Shown in pieces: positions 34,068 through 46,146 of a stretch of DNA of 64,000 bases. The stretch spans positions 130,796-194,795 of the forward strand of contig JADGJC010000001.1 in assembly GCA_027596075.1 (NCBI GenBank), read 5' to 3'. This DNA is from Rhizophlyctis rosea. Lineage: Eukaryota; Chytridiomycota; Chytridiomycetes; Rhizophlyctidales; Rhizophlyctidaceae. How positions within the stretch are numbered: the first letter of the stretch is position 1; every line of letters starts with the position of its first letter. A program made the position numbers and the translations under genes. Under the pieces are notes generated by a model. That model was not told the origin of the DNA, did not search any database, and saw nothing but the letters and a program-made list of their open reading frames with translations.

Positions 34068-34720
34068 TGCTTGATGAATTCCAGTGTGACAGCTCAAACG
34101 CCGTTTTGCGTTGATTGGAGCTTTCGCTGAGTCTTTATATCAGTTCAAGGAGGATGCGTTGACGCAAAGATGCATATGCATGTTGCAATGAGCATTGTGC
34201 TCGGTGCAATTGCAGGTCTCGTTTGTAATCATATTGCGGTCAATCCTGCAAGAACCTGAGACGTGACTGACGTGACTGACGCGACAGTTGAAAACCTCCT
34301 CGAAGCTGCTGGGCTCCGTCTCACCGGATTTGTAATCCATGTCAGCCGGGCCAATGTCCGAAAGTTCGGCCACGGGTCCTTGGACAGGTGCCTTGCGCAT
34401 TCCATTCCGCATGAGAACTTGGAATAAAACATTCCATGACATACCATGACAATGCATCCTGAAACATGTCGCGTTAATATCGCTTAATCATCACTGTCAG
34501 ATGCATGTGACATCACACTACCCACGATCAAACAGATATTGCTATCTTTCGACAGCTGTGGTGGCTGGCGCTGCGGTTCATCTCAAGTTTAACTTGCACA
34601 AAAGCTGTTATTGTTGTGCGCGCCGTCAACATAAGTCAAACAACCAACACTCTGTTGCCTACATACACAGCAATCTCACAGCTCTGATCATCAACTCACT
34701 CCCTACCCAGAACGACGTTG
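34068..34720. other. Divergent promoter region with a short tandem repeat
   Basis: About 650 bp. It contains an imperfect tandem of a GTGACTGAC unit near 34261-34285. No gene is supported. Confidence 0.5.
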
Positions 34721-35202
34721 ATGATGGGAAAGCGTAAGGCTGAAACCGTGGAAGAAGCCGAGCCCCTCGAAGTCCTTGACGTGAACGAAGGGCTCGAAAC
34801 GTCGGTCCAGCAGCAAGAAACAATGGTAAGGAACGTGCTTGCCAACCACGTAAGGTGACAATCATCATTTCAGCGCTGACATCTGATATGCAGCCTCAAA
34901 CCCAGAAGACGCAACCCACCAAGAAACGCAAAGCGTCCCGCAATTCACCTACCGCCTCCGCCTCCTCATCGTCCTCAAAACCCGCTTCAACCGGTCACCG
35001 TCAGCGCCTCTCGTGGACTGCAGAAGAGGAACAGAAGCTCTGGCAGGGCGTCATGAACGTCATGAAGGAAGCGGGCAAATGGAAAACGGTTGCCGATTAT
35101 GTGGGAACTCGGGATTCGACCAAATGTCAGGTGCATATGGCGAGCATGTTGAACAAGATGGGTGTCAAGGGGGTTCAAGTTGCTAGCTGGTATTCGGGGT
35201 AG
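34721..35202 (+). CDS. Small Myb/SANT-domain protein
   Basis: Two exons (34721-34825, 34894-35202) encode 137 residues. The N-terminus is acidic with a KRK start (MMGKRKAETVEEAEP). A Ser/Pro/Lys-rich linker contains a basic KKRKASR motif that can serve as a nuclear signal. A single Myb/SANT repeat (about residues 77-130) shows the spaced tryptophans RLSWTAEEEQKLWQGVMNVMKEAGKWKTVADYV and a third helix TKCQVHMASML. It is a probable DNA- or chromatin-binding nuclear protein; the target is unknown. The intron joins the frame exactly after the ETM codons. Confidence 0.85.
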
Positions 35203-35730
35203 TTGCGGAGAGTGGTGTTAGTGGGTGGGAAAGGTTTGTACTTTGCTTCCGTTCCAAGAAGTTCTTACTGTAAGATAGTAAACAATGGCATATCATGGTT
35301 CACAAGTTGCACAACGCAAAATACGACACACTCCACAAAATCCAAGCCAGCGCGGAATCTATGGATAAACCAAGTCTTATTGAAATACGAGTCTCTATCT
35401 AAGTATCATGCAAAATACTAATCAAGAGCTCCACAACCAGGCGGGCATCCATCAAGAAACACTATACTCTAACACGAATACGTATACATTTCACTTTGCT
35501 ATAAGTTAAAACGGCTATGTACGAAAGTAAACCACTCGTAAAAATATCTATATGTAAAAAGCTATCTAATCTTGCCATCAGGAAATTCAATCCCCGCCGA
35601 CCCGATTACGATATATGGTTGTGCGCCCGGTCCCCTCCAATAATAATGGTTGTTCTTCCCGTTCCGCTTTTATATATATGTAAGGTATCCCGCGTTGTAC
35701 GCCCCCCAACCCATATCCGTTCCCTGTGAT
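35203..35730. other. Convergent intergenic region
   Basis: About 530 bp between the 3' ends of the Myb/SANT gene and the expansin-like gene. It is AT-rich in parts (for example TATATATATG near 35672). No gene is supported. Confidence 0.5.
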
Positions 35731-36447
35731 TTACGCGGAACCAGTCCCGCACCGACCACAGCTGCGGTTGCAGTAGCCGCCCATCCACCACATGGTGCAC
35801 TTGCCCCAAGATGCTTGCTCTTGGCATGTGTATCTGTCGTGGTAAGGGTAGTAGTCGTCGCAGGAGGAGGAGGAGGAGGAAGACGAGGAAGGGGTGGAGG
35901 AAGAGGAGTCGGTGCTGGCGGTGCTAACTTTGTTGTAGGAAGAGGAGGAAGAACCATCGCAAGAGATGCTGCCGCAATCATAGGGACCATCCCAGTCCAC
36001 GCTCTTCACACCAACTTGCTCGGCTTCGGTTTGGCCACCGTTGCAGATGGATCCAAAGACGCTCAATGCGGCATCGATGCCGCCGTTGGGGCAGGATGGG
36101 CAGAGGTCGACGACTTTGGCGATGGTGCACATGGATCCAGAACGGATGCGGATGCATTTGCCGCAGTTTGCGCCGGAGCGGTAGTCGGTGGGGTTGAGGG
36201 CGATGTAATTGGAGACCATATTGCCTGGTTCCATGCCGCACGCGCCGTAGGCCTTGTCGGGTCCGTCGTTGGCGTTGCCGTAGTATGTCATGCGGGCGGA
36301 GGAGGCATCTCGCTTGGCGAGGACGCTGGCAGCGTTGAGAGTCATGATGCCTGAGTGGGTGGTAGGGATCTTGGACGGGGCGGCGAGAGCATCCATGGAG
36401 CTGAGGCCCACAGTGAGCACGACGATGATGGAGTTGAAGGAAGGCAT
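35731..36447 (-). CDS. Secreted expansin/RlpA-like double-psi beta-barrel protein with C-terminal ShKT-type module
   Basis: Single exon of 238 residues. A signal peptide (SIIVVLTVGLSSMDALAA) and a short propeptide ending LAKR, a likely Kex2 site, precede a double-psi beta-barrel: ARMTYYGNANDGPDKAYGACG, NYIALNPTDY, CGKCIRIRSGS, VVDLCPSCPNGGIDAA. The DLCPSC segment and trailing Asp match expansin, barwin and RlpA-like proteins that loosen cell-wall polysaccharide. A Ser-rich linker of about 40 residues leads to a six-cysteine module (CDDYYPYHDRYTC, WGKC, YCNRSCGRC) of ShKT pattern, here probably a binding module rather than a toxin. No expansin C-terminal CBM63 domain follows. It probably acts on plant or fungal wall polymers outside the cell. 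Confidence 0.9.
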   Translation of the reverse strand: MPSFNSIIVVLTVGLSSMDALAAPSKIPTTHSGIMTLNAASVLAKRDASSARMTYYGNANDGPDKAYGACGMEPGNMVSNYIALNPTDYRSGANCGKCIRIRSGSMCTIAKVVDLCPSCPNGGIDAALSVFGSICNGGQTEAEQVGVKSVDWDGPYDCGSISCDGSSSSSYNKVSTASTDSSSSTPSSSSSSSSSCDDYYPYHDRYTCQEQASWGKCTMWWMGGYCNRSCGRCGTGSA

Positions 36448-39400
36448 GTTTACTGTTGCAATCGTTTAGCGGTCGGAGCTGGGAGTGCGTTTACTGTGCG
36501 AATGCTACGGATGCAAGGCGGAGGAGCTGATCGCTGGTTGAGCTGGACAGAGCATTGGAGGGGACGGACATGCCAATGCGTTTTATAGGATTTTCAGCCC
36601 GCCTTCCCGCCAATAGATCAAACTCTATTTACTAACGCTGCGCATCTTAGCGCGCAAGTCCTTTGCAGCATCTTTGATCGGTGATGCGTGTCTGGCATGG
36701 AGGGAGGTTATGTCTGCGTCTTCCGGTCGCCAACGTATCCGCGAATTTTAACTTAGTCGATTAAATTGATGAATCTAATGAGAGAATTTCTTCTTCGCAC
36801 AGTTACTTCATCATGTTCGCATGGACGTTGATGGGTGCCAATTGACTAATGCGAATGTTCGGACATGCGTTAGCAAACAAGGTTGGGATACTGCTCTGGA
36901 GGCTCTGGCAAAAGTTTCAATGGATGATCTACGACGTTCCGTAGGCCATGTCTGTGGCCAAAGCCCACGTATCCAGAGCTTTGTCGCATGGCTGGCGGGC
37001 CAAGCAATCCGGGTTGAAAGGTTCTCACGGCAGTGACGTTGCGCGACTTCGCACCAAAAGATTGAAACCATTGAATGTTCTTTCTGCTCCGATGAGTCCG
37101 TATCTTTGGGAAGAGCTTTACCAATGCAAAATGTATGGACCCAGATGCAAGTGATGGGCTCCTATTACCCACTCCTCCGAAAGAGGGGTAACTGCACCCA
37201 GGGCCGACATTGCCCCGAGGGCTCATTGCAATTTGCAAGCTCTCAATTTTCTTTGGGATCCGCGATTCATCCTGGCAGTGCAAGACGTCCATTCGGTAGA
37301 TTTGGCGTCAGATCGATGAGCTATTTTTGAATTTGGTTGGGTGGCAGCCAGGGGGTTGTGGACTCACAAGGGTCCATATTGGTTGTCGGATTCCTTGGGC
37401 GCGGGCGCGCCCTTTTAAAAGTTTTGGAATTCTGGACCCCACTGGTGCCTTTCAAAGCCCGAACGTGGGCGCGGTTCTAATCCGTCAACGTGGGCACCTG
37501 CCGGAGGTTTGGTTTGGCATGCTGCGACGCATACGGAAATTATTCAATTGGGGTCCGATGCTTCCAAGCTCGCGTGTCGACGCGTTTTGGGCGGGAGGCT
37601 TTGACACCGTTTGCAGACCCTGGGCCTGAACGTTGAAGAGTTGGGGGCATTGTCTAAGCATTGGATCATTTTCACTCATTTCAGCGGATCCCCAATGCTC
37701 AATGCGGATCCTGTTTCCCTTCCCTTTCTTGAAAACGTTCCCAACTTTCCCACGTCAGACCGCGTTTTTGCAAAAAAGACTGCGTGCGAATGAGATGGTG
37801 AAAAGCTTTTATTAGACTCCTCTCCCTATTCCCCATATTATCCTCTTGCATTTGTGCTTATGCGCTCATAGTTGCATATTGTGTTTGGTTCACACACATA
37901 CCTCATGTTTGTCAAGAGTCGCGCCCATCTCAGGAAATGAAATCACTCAGCAGACTAGTTCGTCGAACGCACGGCGGCCAGTGATTCTAGCAAAGACAAT
38001 ATACCCTATGAGAGCGAATGTTACGGAAACGACTGACTTCTGACTTGCAGATGCATGTCATCGCCGGACTTCCCAGCTGGCAAACCTTGCATGTGGTAGT
38101 AACACTACATGTGAGTGCCGATGCTGAAAGGACGGTACAATATGGTCGAAATAAGGCCGACTTTGCATCAATTCTAACACTTCGCTTGTCATTCCTTGTG
38201 CCAGTTATGACGTTTGAATACCTATCTGAAGGGAATGGTTCCTTGGTAACGGGAGAAGTGGTGTTCCGTGATGAAAGATCTTGCTGGCATGCGTCCGCAG
38301 TATTGAAGTTGTGGAAACCGTGGTATAATCTGAGTACCTCCTAGGAGCAATCGCAGCTGAAATCTATGCCAACAATCACGTGATGGGCGGATATGTGAGG
38401 TCATCATTTTACATGCAACTTCTGCATCGCTTTTTTGAATAGGCCATGGGGACTAGCTGGGATCCTTCTGTCGAAGCAGTTGACATCCTGGCCATCCCTG
38501 TCAAAGTCGACACATTCAATAACTTCAAAAGTGGGGCAAGCGCAGCTAGTAGCCCTGCAATCCAGTGGAGAGAACTACTACGATGGGTCAGCAAGAAAAC
38601 CCATAAGCCAAATGTCTTCGCAGGCACAGCGGTGACCACCGCCGTCCAGTCCTTCCAGCAGACTTGCTACACAGGCGATCCTATTTTATAGTTCGGTAAA
38701 TGACTTTGATGGGATGCCCAATTCCTTTGTTTACATTCGCCAGCACCATGTTCATCCCTTGAGATCCACATCATTGGGTGATTTCTACCACACTGCGTTC
38801 GCAAAGTGTAATTCATACCACTGGACACGAGCCACAATGTGCCAGTATAGTCACGACCGTTTGCCAATTCATTGTAGCATGGAATTGGGAAATACTACGT
38901 GGCTGAGGAGCGCAACTACTTACTTTACTTCAGCTGTTAGTGTACTTCGACGTGGCGCAAGGAAGATGTAAAGGAATAAACACTGTCACCTCTTCGAACC
39001 AACTTGTAAAATAGAAGAACCGCAGGTGAGGACTATGCGGGATAGGCCGCGGCCAAATTGCTCAACGGCGATCGATTGTTGTGATGTACCAATATGATGA
39101 CCCAATTCATGGTGCCAGAAACGATTGCTGCAAATCATGTACCCAAGAGAGGGATGGCAATTTGAGGACTCTGAAACAGAACTGTCCGATGCTCCGACCC
39201 AACGGGCCCAAGGTGCGATATGCTGTCAAATTCGAGTTAACCGGTTTCAAAAGTTTGTCCATGCTAAGCGTCATAGACGAGCCGTACTAGGTGGAAGGTG
39301 GGCATGAGGGATCCAGCCATCCGCCTTTCTCTTATACAAAGCTGCGAGCAACAACAGACACATAACACATCGCAGCCGTGGAGGACAGTCTGACGGACTT

Positions 39401-40197
39401 GACCTTCAACCAGATGGGTGTAGATACATGCGATCTCCATTCAGTGATTCAGCGATGATCAGCCTGAGGCTGGTGCTCCAGACTTTCGAATTCAACAACA
39501 ATCTTCTGGTGTTGGAGACTTCGGCGACATCTCGGTGGGCTTGGTGGGAGACGGAGAAATTTTTTGAAAGCTTTTCTTATTGAAGATCAGGTTTTAGCTG
39601 GTTTTTTTCAAGTTTTTTTCTTGAATGCCCAACACAATTGATATCTCCCCCAGGAGATAATGTATCATTTGGGAGACGTATTTTATGATGACTGTGCCAT
39701 CATTTTTTGGCCCATCACACGGGCCCATATCTGTGCTGTTCATTGGATGACGTTATGACCGGAGTGGGCGGAGGAGGCGGGGTAGCAAACGAATCTTCTT
39801 TCCCATCAGGGCGAAGCCGAGCGAACACAAGACGCCGAGTGGCCGAAGATGTTCGGTGTGACTCAGTCCAGCTCTGAAATTTGAGGCTGCGTCGGTTGCC
39901 ATCGGTAATATTCCGGTCAGAATCAGGTATCCAGAATCTTGACAGGCCGTCTGTGATACCGTGATTGTAAAGCAGAAAGGGAGTGGATCGTGTGTGGGCC
40001 GCGAGTGGGCCGCTTCTTCACTCATCGGGTAAACCATTTGCTCAGGCAGCCTCGCCACCAATCCCGGTGGCTGGTAAGGAAGACAAGGTTTCCCACCCAA
40101 CACACAAAAAGACTTTCTCCCTCCCACCCCCTTGACAGATCTTTGCACTCCATTGCCCCATCTCAACCCCTCCTTTGAAGGTCCTCATCCTGCAACC
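36448..40197. other. Gene-poor stretch of about 3.7 kb between the expansin-like gene and transketolase
   Basis: By far the longest stretch without a supported gene. Many 60-140-codon ORFs on both strands overlap without recognisable domains. The best candidate (38446-38691) is listed separately. I saw no transposase, reverse transcriptase, long terminal repeat or terminal inverted repeat. The part adjoining 40198 is presumably the transketolase promoter; CT-rich tracts and a poly-T-rich patch lie near 39590-39620. Confidence 0.5.
38446..38691 (+). CDS. Tentative 81-codon ORF in the gene-poor stretch
   Basis: Begins ATG 38446 (MGTSWDPSVEAVDIL) and ends CYTGDPIL. Composition is protein-like and globular, but no family is recognised. 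A TTTTTTGAATAG sequence just before the ATG could be an intron acceptor, and exon-like segments near 38051-38110 and 38207-38340 (FEYLSEGNGSLVTGEVVF) could belong to the same transcript. The opposite strand is also open across it, so chance cannot be excluded. Confidence 0.25.
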   Translation: MGTSWDPSVEAVDILAIPVKVDTFNNFKSGASAASSPAIQWRELLRWVSKKTHKPNVFAGTAVTTAVQSFQQTCYTGDPIL

Positions 40198-42924
40198 ATG
40201 ACCGGCGACATTGACACTCTTTGCGTTAACACCATCCGCACCGTCGCTCCCGATGTCGTGCAAAAGGCCAACTCCGGTCACCCCGGTGCCCCTATGGGTT
40301 GCGCCCCTATGGCTCACGTCCTCTTCTCTAAGTTCATCACCAACAACCCTAAGAACCCCAAGTGGGTACGTGTCTTGAAGAGTTGATCAATATCTAGTTG
40401 GTGGGCTGTGGGGGGGAGGTGTCATAGGGGTTGGAAAATATCGAGTTCGTTGAGGGGCTATTTTTAGCCATGACGGGATCTGTCACAGGGTGGGAAATCA
40501 TAAACGCGTGGGAACGGACCATAAAACGAGCGCTTGGTAGTTAATTGGGGAAAAATGGCAGTGGGATTTCGAAGGGGAATCGGCGTGTGTTGCTTTGGAA
40601 CGGGTTGTTGCGGATTGGTGTTTTGAACTTCCGAAAACTCATATGCCCTATTTTAGATCAACCGTGACCGGTTTGTCCTCTCCAACGGACACGCCTGTGC
40701 CCTTTTGTACGTCATGCTCCATTTGAGGGGCTTCAACGTTACTTTGGATGACCTCAAGAGCTTCCGTCAGCTTAACAGCAAGTATGTTTTTTCGGAATGC
40801 TGAAATATTAATTTTGCATTGAAAAATGCTCATCATCCTCATTCGAATTACAGGTGCCCCGGTCACCCCGAGGCCAACCACGGTGTTGACGGTATCGAAG
40901 TTTCCACTGGTCCTCTCGGCCAGGGTATCTCCAACGCCGTCGGTCTCGCCATCGGTGAGGCTCACCTTGCCGCCACCTTCAACCGCCCCGGCTACGAGTT
41001 GATCGACAACTACACTTACTGTATTCTCGGTGATGGATGCATGCAAGAGGGTGTTGCCGCTGAGGCCGTCTCTCTCGCCGGTCACTTGCAACTCGGCAAG
41101 CTCATCGCTTTGTACGATGACAACCACATTCAAATCGACGGTGACACCGCCCTTGGTTTCACTGAGGATGTCCCTAAGAGGTTCGAGTCCTACGGCTGGC
41201 ACGTTCAGGTCTTGGATGATGGTGACAATGACTTGGCTGGTATCACTGCTGCCATTGAGGCCGCCAAGAAGGTTACCGACAAGCCCTCTCTCATCAAGAT
41301 CCGGTAAGTCTTTTTCGAGATCGAGCTTTGTCTACAGTGTGCGCGGTCACGAACATGTGGCTCATCGTGTTATCTGCTTAGCACCACCATCGGTTTCGGT
41401 TCCAAGAACCAGGGTGAGGAGAAGGTTCACGGTGCACCTTTGGGTGAGGCCGACATTCAGAACGTCAAGAGCAAGTTCGGCTTCAACCCCGAGAACAAGT
41501 TCTACGTTCCCTCTGAGGTACGTCTCTTTCATACACATTTGTTGAATCGAAAAGAGGTATTGACTGGTTCCATATCAGGTCAGCGAGTTCTACGGCAACG
41601 TCAGCAAGAAGAGCGAGGAGGCCAACGCCGCATGGGAACAATTGTTCCAAAAGTACTCCCAGGAGCACCCTGAGTTGGTAAGTAATGATTTGTGTCTCGA
41701 TGCCTGCTTCTGGACTCCGCCTATACTACTGCGTCGACCACAACATACTAACGCGACTTTCTGTTGACGTTTCATAGGCCAAGGAGCTTACCCGTCGTAT
41801 CAACAGGAAGCTTCCTGAGGGTTTGATTGAGGCTCTCCCCACATACACTCCCGCTGACGCCCCCGTTGCTACCCGTAAGTTGTCTGAGATCTTCCTCAAC
41901 AAGGTCGCTCCTCTTCTTCCCGAGCTTGTCGGTGGTTCCGCCGATTTGACTGGCTCCAACTTGACCCGGTGGAAGGGCGCTGAGGACTTCCAACACGTAT
42001 GTATCTTGATGGGAGAACTTTATCATAATTGCGTAATTGTCAAGCATTATGAATTCACATCTAACTCTTTCATCTCAGCCCTCCACTCAACTTGGCAGCT
42101 ACGCTGGCCGGTACCTCCGTTTCGGTGTCCGTGAGCACGGTATGGCCGCCATCTGCAACGGTATGGAGGCTTACGGTGCCATCATTCCGTTCGGTGCCAC
42201 CTTCTTCAACTTCATCAGCTACGCCGCCGGTTCCGTCCGTCTCAGCGCTTTGTCCAAACACCAAGTGCTTTACATCATGACCCACGATTCCATCGGTCTT
42301 GGTGAGGACGGACCTACTCACCAGCCTATTGAAACCCTTGCCCACTTGCGTGCCCTTCCCAACTTCCTTTCTCTCCGCCCCGCCGACGGTAACGAGACCT
42401 CTGGTGCTTACCTCGCCGCCCTCCAAAACATCCACCGCCCCTCCACTCTCATCCTCACCCGTCAAAACCTTCCCCACTTGGCCGGTACCTCCATCGAGAA
42501 GACCCTCAAGGGTGGTTACCTTCTCCAAGACGTCGAGGGCAAGGCTGACCTTACCATCGTTGCCACCGGTTCCGAAGTGTCTCTCGCCGTTGACACTGCC
42601 GCTGTCTTGTTAAAGGAGGGTATTAAGGCTCGCGTTGTCTCCATGCCCTGCACAGACCTCTTCGACGAGCAGCCCTTGGAGTACAAGGAGTCCGTCTTCC
42701 CCCCCGGTGTCCCCACTCTCAGTGTTGAGGCCATGACCACCTTCGGCTGGAGCAAGTACGCCCACGCCTCCGTCGGTATTGACTCCTTTGGTGCCTCTGC
42801 CCCTGCCAAGGACTTGTTCAAGAAGTTCGGATTGGTGCCTGATGCTGTTGCGGAGAAGGCCAAGGCGTTGGTGTCCTACTACAAGGACTCCACTCCCGAG
42901 GACAAGTTCCGTCGCCCTTTCTAA
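40198..42924 (+). CDS. TKL1: Transketolase
   Basis: Thiamine-diphosphate enzyme of the non-oxidative pentose-phosphate pathway, transferring two-carbon ketol units between xylulose-5-phosphate and ribose-5-phosphate or erythrose-4-phosphate. Seven exons (40198-40365, 40657-40781, 40854-41303, 41382-41517, 41579-41677, 41778-41996, 42079-42924) encode 680 residues, the usual length. Seen: [40 protein letters not shown], the ThDP motif [10 protein letters not shown]...[10 protein letters not shown], then [43 protein letters not shown] and SMPCTDLFD. Codon use is strongly biased towards C-ending codons compared with neighbours, consistent with high expression. Intron 1 is the longest (291 nt), common for a highly expressed fungal gene's first intron. 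Confidence 0.97.
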
Positions 42925-43228
42925 GCGATGGGATTAGGTTGTAGATGTGATGGGGAAGGGTAGGGCGTATGTATAGCAGATAGCGAGCATTTTTTCCGTT
43001 TCATTGTAGAGTATGATAGTACTGTAGGATACCTAGAAGTGGCCCTGCATCGTTTTCATTTTTAAAATATTGAATGTATGTATTGACCGACATTGCGAAC
43101 TGGTGAAGGGTGTTTGTATGTTTTCTTGAAGATGCACAGACAAGGGGCACAAAGATGTTATTCGAGCCTTTATATTCTCAACGGTCAAAATTTCAATATT
43201 TACATGAAGAATTTCATTCTATTCAGTA
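42925..43228. other. Convergent intergenic region
   Basis: About 300 bp between the 3' ends of transketolase and the orphan gene at 43229. No gene is supported. Confidence 0.5.
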
Positions 43229-44443
43229 TTAGTTTTCCTGATCTTCCGTTGCCTTGAACGAGTTGCCAGCTTCTTGAGTTGACAGAGGTAACTCCGCCTC
43301 CGAGAAATAGGCAGCAACAACATCATCGAGGAACTCATAGGCTTCGATTGTTGCTTTCGCGTCCTCTGCAACCATTGATACACGCAAATCAATGTTAACA
43401 ACACGGAACGCAGGTGCGAGATGCATACTTGTCAATTCGATCATGGCGACAAAAGCCAACACACAGCCCAAACCTTCCGTGACTGAGGGTTGATCATCAT
43501 CATCCCATGCACTATACTTTTCCATGAAGTATAATGCCGCATTGGCGACCACCCCAAGTCCATACCCATTCTTCTGATTCGCATACCGAGGTAAGATTGT
43601 CTGGTTGTCCATGACGAGCTGAAAAAGTTCTTTGCGAGTGTAGGAGCTGCATCGATGAAGACTGATGCTACGTTCTTTGAGGAGCAAGTTGTACGTGGAA
43701 TTTCTGAGGGCATCGAAAAGGCTTGCATGTTGCAGTTCGGAGGGTAGGGCTTTTGCTACTAGCTTCACGCAACAATCAACGCCCGTAGATGTTTTGTCTA
43801 CAGGGGGTTGATGCCGTTTTAGAAGTCTTCGCATTACGCTGGCGCGCGCCCGTTGTGTGCTGCCGATTCTTATTCTCCTTCCAACATACACGAGCTCCTT
43901 CTCCAAACATGATGCTTCTTGTGATGTCGGGTTTAGCATTTTGATGCCTTCGAACGTCTTCAATGTCATGGATAGGAGACCGGCGTCGTTGCCGGCAATG
44001 CTCTTGTCGCTTTTGTTCGGTATGTACGCTATGGCATGCGGCCAGTCATGCCATCCTGTTAAGAGGCCTTCCAAGACAACAGTACGTTCGGTTTCCGCAG
44101 CCGAAGGGCCAGTGTTGGCGGGCGTTCTCTTGAATGAACTCAATGAGGCGTTTAACGTCCTTTGGTTGCACGAAGAGTGTGCCCTTTGAAGAAAGTCAAG
44201 AAAGACAGGTAAGACCCAGCAACCGGAACGGCAAGCTGTGTTGGTACTAGGCCTACATCAATCGATATTTGACGTCGTCAAACTGAGGTCAATAGAGAAT
44301 TGAGTCCGACTGGCACGGGATGATTTTGGGATGGCGAAAACTTTCCTTGGCCCGGAAAACAGCAGCAGCGGGCTGTGATGGTTTCATTGGAACCGTCCGT
44401 TCAAAAGGTCGGAAATGACGTTCGTTTGAACGGCGGGTTCCAT
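43229..44443 (-). CDS. Orphan helical protein, two exons inferred
   Basis: A long exon ending at 43229 encodes about 320 residues, mainly helical, without a signal peptide. It has a cysteine pair (GVDCCVKLV), repeated Leu-rich helices (LFDALRNSTYNLLLKERS), a DDDD patch and a C-terminal helix with EAYEFLDDVVAAYF. No family is recognised. The exon has no early ATG. A likely first exon starts at ATG 44443 (MEPAVQTNVISDLLNGR). It joins in frame through a GTTCCA donor and a CTTCAAAG acceptor near 44190, giving R-AHSSCNQRTLNAS. The main exon is probable and the first exon is tentative because the donor is weak. Confidence 0.55.
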
Positions 44444-44774
44444 AGTGTTGCACCTGGGATTTGGCACCAAGCCAAAAAAGCAACAGTGACTTGCGAGTAT
44501 AGGAGTTTTATGAGACACATCTTCATGAGCTACTCAAGCTTCGGGTCACTACCTTATGCAGTTCTTGACTGCATCGGATGGTGCAACGCTAAGCAGTTTA
44601 GAAGGTATTCACGCCCTCGAAGGACGGCCGCGACATTGTGTCAATGATTTTGTGAAGGGAACCAGAAACAGGACAGAATCACCCTCCGGAGGCCACAGTG
44701 GTCATGCAAAGAAAACCCAGCACTTAAATCTATTATACACAAGATATCATTGAAAATGTATCGATTCCGGGAGC
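44444..44774. other. Intergenic region between two minus-strand genes
   Basis: About 330 bp between the inferred first exon of the orphan gene and the 3' end of the aldo-keto reductase. No gene is supported. Confidence 0.4.
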
Positions 44775-46146
44775 TCAAACGTTGACCGTATGCATGGAGG
44801 CGGGGTGATATCGGGTTCCAGCAATCTCGATGCTCTTGATGATCTCACGAATCTGCTTATCGTCATCGGCACTGACGTGGATACTCGTGGATTCAAGGTT
44901 TTCTTCCAAGTACTTGATGCGTTTCGTGCCGGGGATGGCGAAGAAGTCGTCTCCTAATGGATCATGGTTGGCAGTTCAGTACTTTGTCCATCAGCGAATT
45001 CTCACGATCTCAATGACGGAAGACCCACCTTGACTCATAACCCAAGCAAGGGCCAGTTGACCGGCCTTGCATCCCTTCTTTGTTGCAAGTTCTTCAAACT
45101 TTTGCACGAGCTTGAGGTTGTTGTAGAAGTTTTCGCCTTGGAAGCGCGGGCTATGTTGACAAATGACAGTTTAGCGGTTGGTTGTGCAATGGAGGAAAGT
45201 CACTGAAAGCCTACTTGTGCTTTCTGTAATCGTCGTCAGGGAAGTCTTCAGGAGATTTGAATTGGCCAGTCAAGAACCCTCGTCCTAGCGGCGAATAAGC
45301 AACGATCGCAATCCCTAGCTCGCGACATGCTTGGAGGAGGCCGTTGGTTTCGATGTCGAGGGTCCAAGGGCTGATCAACCAACGATATTTCAGTGCTGAT
45401 CCTTTGGTTGAGGCAAACAATCGACCGATTCCCCCACCTGTACTCCATTTGAACGCATGCAATGGGATGGATGGCATGCGCTTTCCGTAGCGTGCTTGCA
45501 CTGCATTCTGAAATGCCCAGATACTTGACCTTCCCTTCCTTGACAAGCTCCGCCATCGCTCTTACGGTATCCTCAATTGGACTGTTCGGCAAAACATGGT
45601 AAGTCCTTGCTATTCTCATTACTTCTGTTGAACAAAACGCCCTCGAATGTTGACTTACGTCTTAGGATCAACACGATGTTGATAGTAGAGGTCGATCTGT
45701 GATACCCCAAGCCGCTTTAAACTTGCATCGCATGCTTGCTTAACATATTCGGGCGTTCCCGAGATTCCAAGGAACTCTCCATTTGGACCTCTGACGTTGC
45801 CAAACTTGGTACATAGGAAAACCTCGCTACGCCGTGTCTTCAAGACCTTTGCCAACAGCTCTTCGTTCTTCCCAGAGCCGTACCTGTTTGCAGAAAAGGT
45901 GTCAGAGGTTTGGCATTCATTGAGAGCGAATGTGGGCAGCAACTTGCAATTCAAGATGATAACATACATGTCTGCGGTGTCCCAGAAGGTGCACCCCAAA
46001 TCAATAGCGCGGTCCAATACAGCGATGTTTTCCTCCTCGTTCGTTGCTCCGTAGAATTCCGACATCCCCATACAACCAAGACCAAGTGCGGGAAGAGACG
46101 GGCCGTTCTTGCCAAGCTTACGTACAGGGATGTTGATTTTGGACAT
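44775..46146 (-). CDS. Aldo/keto reductase
   Basis: NADP(H)-dependent oxidoreductase with a TIM-barrel AKR fold. Six exons (46146-45968, 45883-45659, 45581-45438, 45370-45215, 45150-45029, 44953-44775) encode 334 residues. The catalytic tetrad is visible: Asp in FWDTADM, Tyr in [10 protein letters not shown] (split by intron 1), Lys in FLCTKFG, His in DLYYQHRVD. Other family motifs are [56 protein letters not shown] and [14 protein letters not shown]. It is closest in style to the YakC/AKR13 group of fungal and bacterial reductases that reduce aldehydes; the natural substrate is unknown. All introns are 65-80 nt and in phase. Confidence 0.93.

Noticed and set aside
37768..37790. A 14-base match (AAAAAGACTGCGTG) to position 1698-1712, suggesting a dispersed repeat
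   Set aside because: Too short, flanks do not align, and chance similarity in AT-rich sequence is likely.
44010..44200. Minus-strand reading KGTLFVQPKDVKRLIEF as part of the 43229 gene
   Set aside because: It is protein-like but cannot be joined in phase to the main exon with a plausible intron.
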